DNA from: Thermoguttaceae bacterium
Lineage (GTDB): Bacteria > Planctomycetota > Planctomycetia > Pirellulales > Thermoguttaceae
Direction: 5' to 3'
Length of the DNA: 64,000 nucleotides
NCBI GenBank assembly: GCA_025060325.1
Contig: JANXBW010000016.1
Location: forward strand, 46,839-110,838
Below the pieces are notes generated by a model. The model did not search any database and had not been told where the DNA came from. It saw nothing but the letters and a program-made list of their open reading frames with translations. Position numbers and translations under genes: made by a program. Below are positions 1 to 9,091 of this stretch, piece after piece; within the stretch, counting starts at the first letter, position 1; every line of letters starts with the position of its first letter.

Positions 1-614
1 TCCACGACGCGGATACTTCCCGGATTACTGGCGGCAAGACCAAGCTCGAAGTTGCCAAGGCCACCTTCGCCCAACTGCGAGAGCTTGACGTAGGGCGGTG
101 GAAGGACGAGCGGTTTGCCGGCGAACGCATTGCCACCCTGGCCGAGGTCCTCAGTGTCCTCCGGCCAGGCGGCAAGTTCTTCCTGGAAATTAAAGGCGGG
201 CCCGAACTTGTGCACCCGATCGCGGAAGTGCTCCGCCAAGCCAAAGCTGATCTTTCCCAGATTGTTATCATCTCCTTTGACCACCGCACGGTCGCCGAGG
301 TCCGCCGCACCCTGCCCGAGGTTACAGCTTATTGGCTTGTCTCTTACGAAAAGGACAAAGAAACCGGCCGATGGAAACCATCTGTTGATGAAATACTCGA
401 GACCCTTCGAGCGGCAAACGCCCACGGGCTGGGCACACAAGGAAATCCGGAGGTGGTGACGGAACAGTTCGTACGACAAATCCGGCAAGGCGGTTTCGAA
501 CTTAATGTGTGGACGATTAACGACGAGGGACTTGCGCGATATTTTCAGCAGCTGGGTGTTGACTCGATCACCACCGATTATCCCCTGCGAATTCGAAGAG
601 CTTTGGGCCGCTAG
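1..614 (+). CDS. Glycerophosphodiester phosphodiesterase family protein (3' part)
   Basis: The reading frame is open from the window edge (first full codon at base 3) to a TAG at 612-614, giving 203 visible residues; the start lies upstream. The visible part opens with an HDADTSR segment, which matches the HD of the GDPD catalytic core. It continues with a metal-ligand-like FFLEIKG strand, and ends with NVWTINDEG and a GVDSITTDYP segment, both typical of the last strands of the GDPD TIM barrel. Family members hydrolyse glycerophosphodiesters to glycerol-3-phosphate and an alcohol. The N-terminus, and therefore any signal peptide, cannot be judged. An internal ATG at 210 lies inside the domain and is not a real start. 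Confidence 0.85.
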   Translation, partial: HDADTSRITGGKTKLEVAKATFAQLRELDVGRWKDERFAGERIATLAEVLSVLRPGGKFFLEIKGGPELVHPIAEVLRQAKADLSQIVIISFDHRTVAEVRRTLPEVTAYWLVSYEKDKETGRWKPSVDEILETLRAANAHGLGTQGNPEVVTEQFVRQIRQGGFELNVWTINDEGLARYFQQLGVDSITTDYPLRIRRALGR

Positions 615-692
615 GGGTCTCCCCCCGGCAGCGCTCGCTCGTTAGTTATTCTTGGGTAAAGCACACCGCTTAATTCGGCAAGTCAGACAACC

Positions 693-733
693 AAAAGTAA
701 AACCGCCGATCATCCGTTGCGAATGATCGGCGG
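693..733 (-). terminator. Rho-independent terminator of the peroxiredoxin gene
   Basis: A perfect 11-bp inverted repeat (703-713 with 723-733, 9-nt loop) is followed, when read on the minus strand, by a T-rich tract (TTTTACTTTT, bases 693-702). It lies about 95 bp past the stop codon of the minus-strand peroxiredoxin gene. On the plus strand the stem is not followed by a T run, so the minus direction is favoured. Confidence 0.8.
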
Positions 734-828
734 CACTTTCAAGAGAAAGGAGGAGGTTGCCCAGTGGTTAGCTGCCGAGTTCTTGCAACTCCGTTAGTGT
801 GCTAGCGCTTCCCTGCCCAGCCGGGACG

Positions 829-1428
829 TTACTTGTTTGGCACGTTCTGCTTTATCCAGGCGGCTAAATCTTTTGCGTGGGTTTCCACGTTAACTTTCTT
901 GTCGATGTGAAGGATCTTGCCATCCTTTCCGATCACGAAGGTCCACCGCCGGGCAAATCCTTTAACATCATCCACGACCCCATAGGCAAGGGCGACCTTG
1001 CGGTCTGGGTCGCTTAGGATTGGATATTTGGCGCCAAGCGATTCGGCAAAGCGGCGGTTATCCTCCGGCTTATCGCAACTTGCGGCAAAATAGACAACAC
1101 CCAGCTCCGCTAGGGCTTGGCCTTCCTGGGCCAGCGACTTGCACTCCCGTGTACACCCTGGAGTAAAGGCCTTTGGGAACCAAGCAATTACCACCACACT
1201 CTTGCCCCGAAAATCACTCAGCCGGTACGTCTTACCGTCACTACCGGGAAGCTCAAAATCGGGAGCCTCATCGCCGACGGCGAGTTCCCCTTTGGTCGCC
1301 CCTTGCCCCACGGCAAGACCCAAAGCCCCCGCACACGGACATAGGGCTGCAGCCGGCAAAGCAAGCAAGACTGCTCCGACCGCTTTCAACCGACACCAGG
1401 TAAGTTCCCACCAACTCATCGCTGCCAT
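829..1428 (-). CDS. Exported peroxiredoxin (AhpC/TSA, PrxQ/BCP-like)
   Basis: A 199-residue thiol peroxidase. Residues about 14-40 form a hydrophobic segment (signal peptide or anchor), so the enzyme probably acts outside the cytoplasm. The thioredoxin-like domain starts at [15 protein letters not shown] (about 52-66). The active site is [13 protein letters not shown]92 is the likely peroxidatic cysteine and C96 the likely resolving one, a C-x3-C spacing. A later segment ([14 protein letters not shown]) is typical of the BCP/PrxQ group. It should reduce hydroperoxides with thioredoxin-type electron donors. A purine-rich ribosome site (GAGAGGT) precedes the ATG at 1428. The gene is monocistronic with a strong terminator at 693-733. 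An internal ATG three codons in is an alternative start. Confidence 0.88.
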   Translation of the reverse strand: MAAMSWWELTWCRLKAVGAVLLALPAAALCPCAGALGLAVGQGATKGELAVGDEAPDFELPGSDGKTYRLSDFRGKSVVVIAWFPKAFTPGCTRECKSLAQEGQALAELGVVYFAASCDKPEDNRRFAESLGAKYPILSDPDRKVALAYGVVDDVKGFARRWTFVIGKDGKILHIDKKVNVETHAKDLAAWIKQNVPNK

Positions 1429-1770
1429 AACTGACCTCTCTTTCTGCTCAACCTAACTTTTCCTGACAAACTCCGACCTTCACCAACATGAACACCCCGG
1501 GTAATGCCAAGCTAAATCGCTCCAAAACATCGGCAGGTGGCGAGAAGCGAAGCGTTCTGGAAAATTTGTAGGCGACTGGCGACAAAAATCAACCCCCGCA
1601 CCACTTCTGGAGGAAAAAAACCAAGGCCGGCCTGGTCGAGGGATTACGTCAGGTGTGGCATTTCGGGGAAAAATTCCGGAATTAAACCGGTCTCGCGCTG
1701 GAAACAAGCCCAAGATTCTCGTTTGGCCCATGAGCGGATCCGAGGACAAATCGCTTGGCAGGAAGATACG
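1429..1770. other. Intergenic gap, nothing recognised
   Basis: This gap holds the upstream region of the peroxiredoxin gene and the downstream end of the next minus-strand gene. I saw no terminator-type hairpin, repeat or convincing small gene. Short open frames on both strands have no recognisable protein character. Confidence 0.5.
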
Positions 1771-3933
1771 CTACTGCAAAAGTGATCTAAGTCGAGCGCG
1801 GCCATTTTGCGCCACTTCAATTTGAGCGCGGACCACTCCGCCTTGGATGGCCTCTATCCAGGCCCTGAGTTCGTTTTGCCTAGCGAAGAACTTTTCAAAT
1901 CCGTAACGAACTGTCACGTTGCAGTCTGACATGCGGACAACCTGGCCTAAGGCGGCCTCTCCCGACAAAGATCCGTACACAATCTTCCCTCGAAGGAAGA
2001 GCCCTGACCGTGGCCGGCTGAAGCTTGCATAAACGCGTTTCAGAGATAGGCCGTCCTCGGCAAGTTCCAGGGCGACGTAAACTGTTCTCCCTGTCACCGA
2101 CCGTAGGGCGCTCTCAAGCTCCCCCGGGGCCCACAACTCATCGGCCGGCTGCCGTCCCGCCGCCTGAGACAAGATCTGCCCGATTCCCTCCACTTGGGCG
2201 CAGGGGACTTCGTTGACGACAAGATTAAGAAGGATGTACTGACCCTTAAAAAACTGCCGCTCTGGCCATGACCCGCGCTTTAGCACTGGAATTTCCACGA
2301 CAGCGGTCGGTCCAACAAAAGCAAGTTGCTGCGCCGCGACAAATTCCCCAAATACGCCGGCCTGCCACACCGCGCAGATCACAAGCCACAAGCGTGGACT
2401 AATCCGTTTGTGGAAGGTATGGAGAGCGGCCACGGACTGGTCTGCCGGAGGCGCGGGATCATCAGGGGCCGGGGCAACCTCTTCGGCGACAAGCTGGCCC
2501 CGGCGATGGACCCACCAGATAAAGATGGGCACCGCTCCGAGCACAATCCCACTTGCTGCAAAAAGCAAGGCCGCCTCCCGATAGTCCACGCCAAACGCAT
2601 CGGCTAGCCGGGTGAAGACCCAGCTCAAAAATGTCAGCACGCAGGCAACTGTCCAAATCCGATTTTGGCCAGCGTAGCCTTTCCCTAAAAGAAAACCGAT
2701 CCAAGCCACGGTTAGGACGATAGCACCGAACCAGCCTGCCACGCGCCGGTCGTACGGTACAAAGCTCAGCCCAAGATCGGGCAAATTGTCCACAACCAAT
2801 AGGAAGCTAAAGCAAGCCAAAAATACAGCCGGCCCCACAACCCGAGACAAGATGGGAGCGATTGCGGCGGGCCTGGGGAGCCGGAGAATCCGGCCTTCCC
2901 AAACCCTGCGACCCCAAACGATAGCGGCAAAAGCCACGGTCAAACCGCCGATAAGGCTTACCTCCCAAAAAGCCTCGGCCCAAGGATGAAAGGGCGGGCT
3001 GTTCACGTAGGCCTCAGCTAACCAAATGTCCAAATGACCCAAGGGAATGATGGTCGCCCATACAAAAACAAGTCCCCAAAAAACGAAACAGCTTGCAAGC
3101 CAACCGAGGTTCCCCAAGGCGGTTCCTAAAGCCACCAGCCATGCCCCCACCATCCCGCAATAACTTGCGGTTTCGGTTGCTCGCCAAATTTGCCAAAGAG
3201 GCGGCCCATGGAAAAGCGGCCAGTGGTTCGGCAAAGCCACAAGCCACGCTCCCAGCAAACCAACCAAAACAAACATCACCACACCACGTTGCCGGGCATA
3301 GAGCGCGGCACAAAGCAACCACGCAAGCGGAAAAATAAAAAAGCGGATCTGTTCGGAAAGCCCGGAGGCAGGGCTTCCAGGCCCGATCAGGCCCACTACC
3401 GAATCGCCCCAAAAGGCGAGCGCCACTACGACCGAAAAAAGGACGCCCGCAGTCTCTGTGCGAAAGGCCAGAAGAAAAGGCAAAAGGCCAACAGCCCACC
3501 GGAAGAGTATGTCCCGGTCGGAAAGGTCAACCCCGTACAGGAAGGAAAGCTGGGCCAACACAAGCGGCACAAGACCCGCCACGCCAAGTATGCCGATTTC
3601 CTTCGCAACCCAAACCCGATGCCAGGCTTTCCAACTAAAAAGAATGGCATACCCGGCGGCCCATCCCGCCAGAAGTATCGCTAGTCGCCCCAAATCCCCG
3701 AGCTGGTCCCAATGCCCGGCGACCCAAGCGGCGAGACTAGCGGCCCACAAAGCTACCCCTAGCACCACAAACGTAGCCAGGACTTGTTGACCAAATCGCC
3801 GGCGGGCCTCAGATTGCAGATTGTCGTAGTAAGCGCGGATCTTTTCGGCTTGTTCTGAGGAGATGAGGCCGGCCTCGACAAGCCGGGGCAATTGGCTAGA
3901 TAGCCACCGCTGTCGCACGCCATCCCAAATCAT
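1771..3933 (-). CDS. DUF2157 membrane protein with GDYXXLXY-type domain
   Basis: About 720 residues. The N-terminus (LPRLVEAGLISSEQAEKIRAYY) matches the soluble start of DUF2157 proteins. It is followed by at least a dozen hydrophobic segments (about residues 55-465), then a soluble C-terminal part. That part contains FFKGQYILLNLVV, resembling the signature of GDYXXLXY proteins, which are often encoded next to or fused with DUF2157. The function of either family is not established; an envelope role is inference. I chose the ATG at 3933 (GGGGG seven bases upstream) over a GTG at 3948. The neighbours do not indicate a pathway. Confidence 0.75.
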   Translation of the reverse strand: MIWDGVRQRWLSSQLPRLVEAGLISSEQAEKIRAYYDNLQSEARRRFGQQVLATFVVLGVALWAASLAAWVAGHWDQLGDLGRLAILLAGWAAGYAILFSWKAWHRVWVAKEIGILGVAGLVPLVLAQLSFLYGVDLSDRDILFRWAVGLLPFLLAFRTETAGVLFSVVVALAFWGDSVVGLIGPGSPASGLSEQIRFFIFPLAWLLCAALYARQRGVVMFVLVGLLGAWLVALPNHWPLFHGPPLWQIWRATETASYCGMVGAWLVALGTALGNLGWLASCFVFWGLVFVWATIIPLGHLDIWLAEAYVNSPPFHPWAEAFWEVSLIGGLTVAFAAIVWGRRVWEGRILRLPRPAAIAPILSRVVGPAVFLACFSFLLVVDNLPDLGLSFVPYDRRVAGWFGAIVLTVAWIGFLLGKGYAGQNRIWTVACVLTFLSWVFTRLADAFGVDYREAALLFAASGIVLGAVPIFIWWVHRRGQLVAEEVAPAPDDPAPPADQSVAALHTFHKRISPRLWLVICAVWQAGVFGEFVAAQQLAFVGPTAVVEIPVLKRGSWPERQFFKGQYILLNLVVNEVPCAQVEGIGQILSQAAGRQPADELWAPGELESALRSVTGRTVYVALELAEDGLSLKRVYASFSRPRSGLFLRGKIVYGSLSGEAALGQVVRMSDCNVTVRYGFEKFFARQNELRAWIEAIQGGVVRAQIEVAQNGRARLRSLLQ

Positions 3934-4295
3934 TGCCAATGCCCCCACGCTTGCCCCGGTTCATGTGCCGGCAAGAATCGCCATCAGTTCCTTATGAAAA
4001 CAAACTAAACTATCGGACGGTTCCCTCCCGCGGAAAGCCCGGTGCTTTTGGGTGACGGTTCGCAAAGCGAGGAAATAGTCTGATATGCTATTTGTTAACA
4101 GTCCAGCTGGGACCCCGCGGAGTACTTACGTGCGCACAACCTGTTTACCAAGAAAGACCCTTACGCTTTAAGACAGCCGCAAGACTCGCGCACCAGGTGC
4201 AGCCCTAACCCCGCAAGGTCCCGGCGAACCTATGATGACGTTTTTTAAACAGCAAGTTGACCAAAAGGGTGATCACCAGCCCGGGGACACCGGTG
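3934..4295. other. Intergenic gap, nothing recognised
   Basis: About 360 bp between two minus-strand genes. It contains a copy of the recurring CCGGCAA heptamer (3968-3974). I saw no terminator with a T tract and no plausible gene. Confidence 0.45.
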
Positions 4296-4784
4296 CTAAT
4301 CTTCCAGGCTCATCAACGCCCTCTTGCTTGTACGCGGCCGTTTGACTACCGGAAGCTGAGCCCGTCGCCGGGCGGCCTGCCCATTGTCCGAAAGGACCTT
4401 CTGGGCTTTAGCTAAGTCGTTGACGCGAATGACAGCCAAGCCGCCACTTTTCGTGCCCATTTCCCCGCCAAAGGAGCAGTAAGCGTAATCGATGTTGAGG
4501 TGCTCGGCGGCCAGACGCTCGCAGACACGTCGGAAAGCGCCGGGTTGGGCGGCAACTTCCACCACCAGCACGTCCGATTGTTCGAAGGGCACATTCATCT
4601 CCTGGAGGACCTGGCAAGCAGCCTCCAAGTTATCCGGAATAAACCGGACCGTCCCCCGGTTACCGGAGTCCATGACGCACAAGGCCAAGAACTTCACCTT
4701 TTTCTTGGCCAAGGCATTCAGCATGGAGGCTAACCGACCAGGCTTGTTCACCAGAGAGACTGACAGCTGCTTGGCCGTCCGCAT
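4296..4784 (-). CDS. Double ACT-domain protein
   Basis: A 162-residue protein made of two ACT-like modules. The first (about 5-70) begins QLSVSLVNKPGRLASMLNAL, the usual small-molecule binding strand-helix with its N-K/R-PGRL turn. The second (about 72-135) contains VEVAAQPGAFRRVCERL and ends GLAVIRVNDLAKAQKVL. Stand-alone ACT proteins bind amino acids or act as regulatory subunits; no catalytic domain is present. The C-terminal 25 residues are basic (RRRAQLPVVKRPRTSKR). A strong GGAGGAG lies eight bases before the ATG. It is followed, across a 360-bp gap, by the DUF2157 gene on the same strand, so an operon is doubtful. Confidence 0.85.
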   Translation of the reverse strand: MRTAKQLSVSLVNKPGRLASMLNALAKKKVKFLALCVMDSGNRGTVRFIPDNLEAACQVLQEMNVPFEQSDVLVVEVAAQPGAFRRVCERLAAEHLNIDYAYCSFGGEMGTKSGGLAVIRVNDLAKAQKVLSDNGQAARRRAQLPVVKRPRTSKRALMSLED

Positions 4785-5413
4785 AGGCAGGCTCCTCCTA
4801 TGATGGAACTACAGGACAAGAGACGACCCTTCCCTCCGTGGCCCGAATTGGAGCAGAACCTTCATCCTTTGGCATCATATCTAATGGCTTGGCGCTGTCA
4901 ACGTCGAAATGCGCAAAACCTCTCGGTAAACCGCCTTCTGGAATTACCAATGATCGGCCAAAAACAAAAAGGAAAACTTATCGGACAGGCAGCAGGGAAG
5001 GCAGAACCCTCTTTTCGCGGCGGAGGAGTTAATCGATCACGGCTTTCCACAAACCGACCATCTGCACCTATAAGCCCGTGCACAATCGGCACACTCGGCA
5101 TTTATGCGATATTCCGTCCCTGACGAACCTTCCCCAGGTGATCCAAGCGAAGGGCACGCCGATTTGGGGAGTGCCAATCCCTACTTAGCCGGCAAGAGAA
5201 TTCCCACTCACGATTGACCGGCGAATCGTTTATTTCCTTTTCCGCGTGAGACAAAAAACCCACTGCAAACCAAGTGCCCAAAGCGCGGGTGATGCTCGGC
5301 TTAACTTAGTTCCAGGAGCGAATTAGTACCATCCCTAGAGGAATGCGCCCCGAAGCCCCAATCCGCGAAGAAAAGACAAGAGTAACCGCCCGCTGGCTGC
5401 CCCGCCAAAACAC

Positions 5414-5440
5414 GAGGCTATTTACTGCAGTATTAGCCTC
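5414..5440. other. 27-bp dyad (operator or RNA hairpin)
   Basis: Arms GAGGCTA (5414-5420) and TAGCCTC (5434-5440) are perfect complements. They enclose a second palindrome, TACTGCAGTA. It could be a protein-binding dyad or a stem in a small RNA that ends at the terminator about 120 bp downstream. Confidence 0.4.
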
Positions 5441-5559
5441 ACTTGTGACGGAGGCATCTGGACATGCCGCCCGGTGTTCTTGGATATCAACCGCGGCCTT
5501 GGCCGTTGCCCACCTCGGCTAGCCTTTGAGTTCACCAGCCGGTCATCGCCCAAACAGAA

Positions 5560-5583
5560 CGCCCTTGACAAGGGCGCTTTTTC
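5560..5583 (+). terminator. Orphan rightward intrinsic terminator
   Basis: A 7-bp stem (CGCCCTT 5560-5566 with AAGGGCG 5570-5576, 3-nt loop) is followed by CTTTTT. This is a compact intrinsic terminator read on the plus strand. The nearest upstream gene is the divergent ACT gene on the minus strand, so it must end an unannotated plus-strand transcript or act bidirectionally. Confidence 0.6.
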
Positions 5584-5844
5584 CGTACGAATCCTGAGCT
5601 GGCGTCAGCAACCGCCGCTAACGACTGAAGTGGGCCATCTCTAATTTCTTCGGGGAATAGCAGCGCGGAGGCGGGGCTGATTCCCTAGGTAGGCGCAGCT
5701 CCTGCTTCCCGGGGGGTTAATGCCATGCTTAACGGATTGCTCTATAGCGCCTCCACGCCCGGTCTTCCCCGGGCCGCTTGCGGCATCGAAGGGGCATCTG
5801 CGAAGTTAGCGTGACCACTGTGCGCCTCGCCGACCATCTTGGAG

Positions 5845-5929
5845 CCTCCGTGCATTCCCCGGCGGTAGTCCAAAAGCGGGGGCTTGACCGGCTCCGAGAA
5901 CCGACCCTCCGTGTACTCCCGGGCGGTAG
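5845..5929. repeat. Imperfect 24-bp direct repeat, two copies, 61-bp pitch
   Basis: Bases 5845-5868 and 5906-5929 agree at 21 of 24 positions (both begin CCTCCGTG and end GGCGGTAG). The sequence between them is unique. No terminal inverted repeats or transposase are nearby. Confidence 0.6.
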
Positions 5930-6083
5930 AGCCTAGGCCCCGGGTTTTGCCGGGCCGGTTGACGCCCCATTTTCACTTCGAGTTTCCGCCGTCCCCACAA
6001 GGGCCTTAACTAAAGATCTAGGCCTCTCTTTTCCGCGGCACGCCCCTACAAGCTAACTGGGAATCGGCAGACGGCACGCCGCC

Positions 6084-6173
6084 CTGCTCCCCGCCCACCC
6101 CAGGACCAGGGTTCGGTCACGATAACTCCGTGGACCATTATTTGCTGCTCCCCGCCCACCCCAGGACCAGGGT
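6084..6173. repeat. Perfect 29-bp direct repeat, two copies, 61-bp pitch
   Basis: Bases 6084-6112 and 6145-6173 are identical (begin CTGCTCCCCG, end GACCAGGGT) and are separated by 32 unique bases. The repeat is not palindromic. The repeat/spacer geometry resembles one CRISPR unit but the sequence is unrelated to the array at the end of the window. Confidence 0.7.
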
Positions 6174-6486
6174 GCTTGACATCCCCGCTGCTTCGTGAGA
6201 GCCCCTGCGGTAAGCCTTTCTGGAAACGGAGGGTCGGCTGGTTTTCGCGGGAGAAACTTATCGGGAACTTCCGGCGACCTCGGTGTGTCCAAAGAGTTGA
6301 GAACAATGGGGCGGGCCTTGGAAAACCGGGTTCCGCCACCTGCCGCCAGCTCATTTTGGCGACAAATGCTAGCAAGCCCGGCACCTGGTTGGGCGGCCGG
6401 GAGATACCAGCTGGACGACGGAGGGTTTGTTCTCCAGGTAAAGGGCGGAAATTCGGGCAAGTTTGGGACAAGAAGGAGGGTAAGGC

Positions 6487-8898
6487 ATGAGCAACCATCG
6501 AAAGCGAGTTGTCGAGGCGGTCAAGTCGCAGCGATCAGTGCGGGGCTTCTGGCTGCGCGTGGTGGGCGGTGCTGCCCTAATTGTGCTTCTGTGGTCGGGA
6601 TTAATTGGGGATTGGGGCCTTGGTGCCGGGGTGGCACTTGCTCAGGGGCTGTTGGTGGTGGTTGACGGGGAGCCGGCACAATTGCCGCGGTCGCACATCT
6701 GGCCTCCTCGGCCGCCGATTCCGCCTGTACCGCCGCCCCCGCCCCGTCCACCTCGACCCGTTCCACCGCCTGCTAGGTACAAGATTGACGAGCTTCAGGT
6801 CCAGGCCACCGTCCGTCATCAGACGGCCCAGGTCGAGGTAAGCCAAACTTTCCTCAACACCGGAAGTAGGCAACTGGAGGTCGTGTTTGTCTTCCCACTT
6901 CCGTACGATGGGGCAGTGGATCGGATGACATTCCTTGTTGACGGGAAGGAAATACCTGCCCGGTTGTTGCCGGCTGACGAAGCCCGGCGGTTCTACGAAG
7001 ACATCGTTCGCCGAAGCCTCGACCCGGCACTGCTGGAATGGATTGGCACAGGCCTTTTCCGCACAAGTGTGTTCCCTGTTCCACCGGGCGGCAAGCGCAC
7101 CGTTTCCATCCGCTACAATCAGGTGTTGCGGATGCAAGATGGTCTTGTGGACTTTCTCTTCCCGCTGAGCACGGCCAAGTATACCGAGGAACCAATCCGC
7201 GAACTCAATATTCGTGTGTCGATCGAAAGTGATGAGGAAATCAAGAACCTTTATAGCCCCACGCACACCGTTCAGATCGATCGGCCCGATCCTCGTCGGG
7301 CAATTGTTCGCCACCAAGCCTCCCACACTGTGCCAACCACTGACTTTCGGCTGTATTACGACGTGGGTCGCGGTTTGGTCTCAAGCAAGATCATCAGTTA
7401 CCGGCCTCGGAGCGACGAGGACGGGTTCTTCCTTATGCTGTGCACTCCGGCCGTGCCCCAAGGCCCCGAGCAGCCTATCCCCAAGACCATTATCTTCGTT
7501 GTGGACCGATCGGGCAGCATGTCCGGGGAGAAGATCGAGCAGGCCCGGCAAGCAGCCAAGCAGGTGCTCAATGCCTTGCGGCCGGGAGATTTGTTTAACA
7601 TCATTGCTTACGATTCAACGGTTGAGCTATTCCGGCCGGAGCTGCAGCGCTTTGAAGACGAAACCCGGAGAGCGGCCCTGGGCTTTATCGACGGTCTTTC
7701 GGCCGGCGGTAGTACCAATATTAACGACGCCCTGCTGAAAGCGCTTGAGCAAATCCAGGATGCCTCCCGGCCGAGTTTTATCCTGTTCCTCACCGACGGG
7801 TTGCCGACCGCTGGGGTAACTGAGGAGCCCGTCATTGCTCGCAACGTGCGGAATGCCAACCGATATCGGGCACGATTGTTTGTGTTTGGTGTAGGTTACG
7901 ACGTCAACGCACGGCTACTTGACCGACTGGCCCGGGATAACCTCGGCACGACGGCTTACGTTCGGCCTAACGAGAGTATCGAACAGGCGGTAAGCCAATT
8001 GGCTCGGCGAATCGAGCTACCTGTTCTGACCGACGTTGGAATCCGGTTTGTTCACGAGGGTGCCCGGCCGGAAGATCCCCCAGTGTTTTACCAGGTGTAC
8101 CCAAAGCCGCCGCTCGATCTATTTGTGGGTGATCAGCTGGTGCTGGCCGGCCGATATCGTCGCCCGGTTAGCGGCGAGGTTGTTCTCACTGGCCGGGTCC
8201 GCAGCGAAACCATCGAGACTCGATTCCCGGCACACCTTACCGCCTCCAGTCCCGACACGTCGCTTAGCTTTGTTGAGAAATTGTGGGCGATGCGGCGGGT
8301 AGCGGACATCATCGAAGAATTGGACCTTCATGGTCGGAATGAGGAGCTCATTAAAGAGCTTGTGCAGCTATCCACGCGCCACGGGATTCTCACGCCGTAC
8401 ACATCGTTCCTTGCGGATGAGGAAGTCCGGCATGATCGCCTGGCCGATAACCTCCGACGGGCAAGGAGCCGGCTTGAGGCCCTAGCACAGATCCGGGATG
8501 CCCTCGGAGTGGAGCAGCGGTTATTCGCTTTCCAACTCCGCGAAGCTCACGCGCCAGCATTGGCCGCCCCGGCGATCCCCAAGGAGGCGCTTGAGGCAGC
8601 TCTGCTTGCGGAACGCGCGTCAGAGGGGGTTGTGGCCCAGCTGGCGGAGGGAGAGCAAATCCGAGCCCAAGCTAACATTCGGCAGCTAGGCGACCGGACC
8701 TTCTTTAATCGCCGTGGCCGCTGGATCCAGAGCAGCCTGTCCGAGGCCCAGGAGAAGCAGGCCAAGCGTGTTCAGATGTTCTCCGATGAATTCTTCGCCT
8801 TGGTCGCCCGGTATGGCCGTCGCTTAACCCAGTACTTGGTCAACGCCGAACCAATAGTCCTTGAATTGGATGGTCAAGTGTACCTGTTTGAGCCGTAA
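6487..8898 (+). CDS. Secreted VIT and VWA domain protein
   Basis: An 803-residue protein. Residues about 22-53 are a long hydrophobic export or anchor segment, followed by a proline-rich linker (about 73-97). A VIT (vault/inter-alpha-trypsin) domain spans about 98-225, including FPLPYDGAVDRMTF and the arginine-rich DEARRFYEDIVRR segment. A von Willebrand A domain follows from about 333, with an intact metal site D340-R-S-G-S344. The C-terminal third includes the conserved LSTRHGILTPYTSFL element of bacterial VIT-VWA proteins and a helical region. These proteins are thought to mediate metal-dependent protein contacts at the cell surface; the partner is unknown. The start is supported by AAGGAGGG just upstream of the ATG. 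Confidence 0.9.
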   Translation: MSNHRKRVVEAVKSQRSVRGFWLRVVGGAALIVLLWSGLIGDWGLGAGVALAQGLLVVVDGEPAQLPRSHIWPPRPPIPPVPPPPPRPPRPVPPPARYKIDELQVQATVRHQTAQVEVSQTFLNTGSRQLEVVFVFPLPYDGAVDRMTFLVDGKEIPARLLPADEARRFYEDIVRRSLDPALLEWIGTGLFRTSVFPVPPGGKRTVSIRYNQVLRMQDGLVDFLFPLSTAKYTEEPIRELNIRVSIESDEEIKNLYSPTHTVQIDRPDPRRAIVRHQASHTVPTTDFRLYYDVGRGLVSSKIISYRPRSDEDGFFLMLCTPAVPQGPEQPIPKTIIFVVDRSGSMSGEKIEQARQAAKQVLNALRPGDLFNIIAYDSTVELFRPELQRFEDETRRAALGFIDGLSAGGSTNINDALLKALEQIQDASRPSFILFLTDGLPTAGVTEEPVIARNVRNANRYRARLFVFGVGYDVNARLLDRLARDNLGTTAYVRPNESIEQAVSQLARRIELPVLTDVGIRFVHEGARPEDPPVFYQVYPKPPLDLFVGDQLVLAGRYRRPVSGEVVLTGRVRSETIETRFPAHLTASSPDTSLSFVEKLWAMRRVADIIEELDLHGRNEELIKELVQLSTRHGILTPYTSFLADEEVRHDRLADNLRRARSRLEALAQIRDALGVEQRLFAFQLREAHAPALAAPAIPKEALEAALLAERASEGVVAQLAEGEQIRAQANIRQLGDRTFFNRRGRWIQSSLSEAQEKQAKRVQMFSDEFFALVARYGRRLTQYLVNAEPIVLELDGQVYLFEP

Positions 8899-9091
8899 AC
8901 AGGACGTTCCCCGAAAATTCCCTGACCGCCAGCAAGCAGCATTCCACCGAAGGTAGCCGTCCACAAACTTGGCCTCCGCTTTCCCGGCCGGTGTTTCCTT
9001 TCTGCAGCCGGATAACCGTATAATGATGCGGTTTTTGGCGTGCAAAAAGGAGTGACATCCGGCGGTTTGGGGTAAGCGGAGTTTTTTTACT

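Larger units (their letters stand above)
4785..6486. other. 1.7 kb gene-free region with repeats and hairpins
   Basis: No convincing coding sequence on either strand. It holds a 27-bp near-perfect dyad (5414-5440), an intrinsic terminator pointing right (5560-5582) with no gene in front of it, and two pairs of short direct repeats, each pair with a 61-bp pitch (5845/5906 and 6084/6145). Open frames such as 6195-6665 lack protein character. The right end supplies the 5' region of the VIT-VWA gene. Confidence 0.6.
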
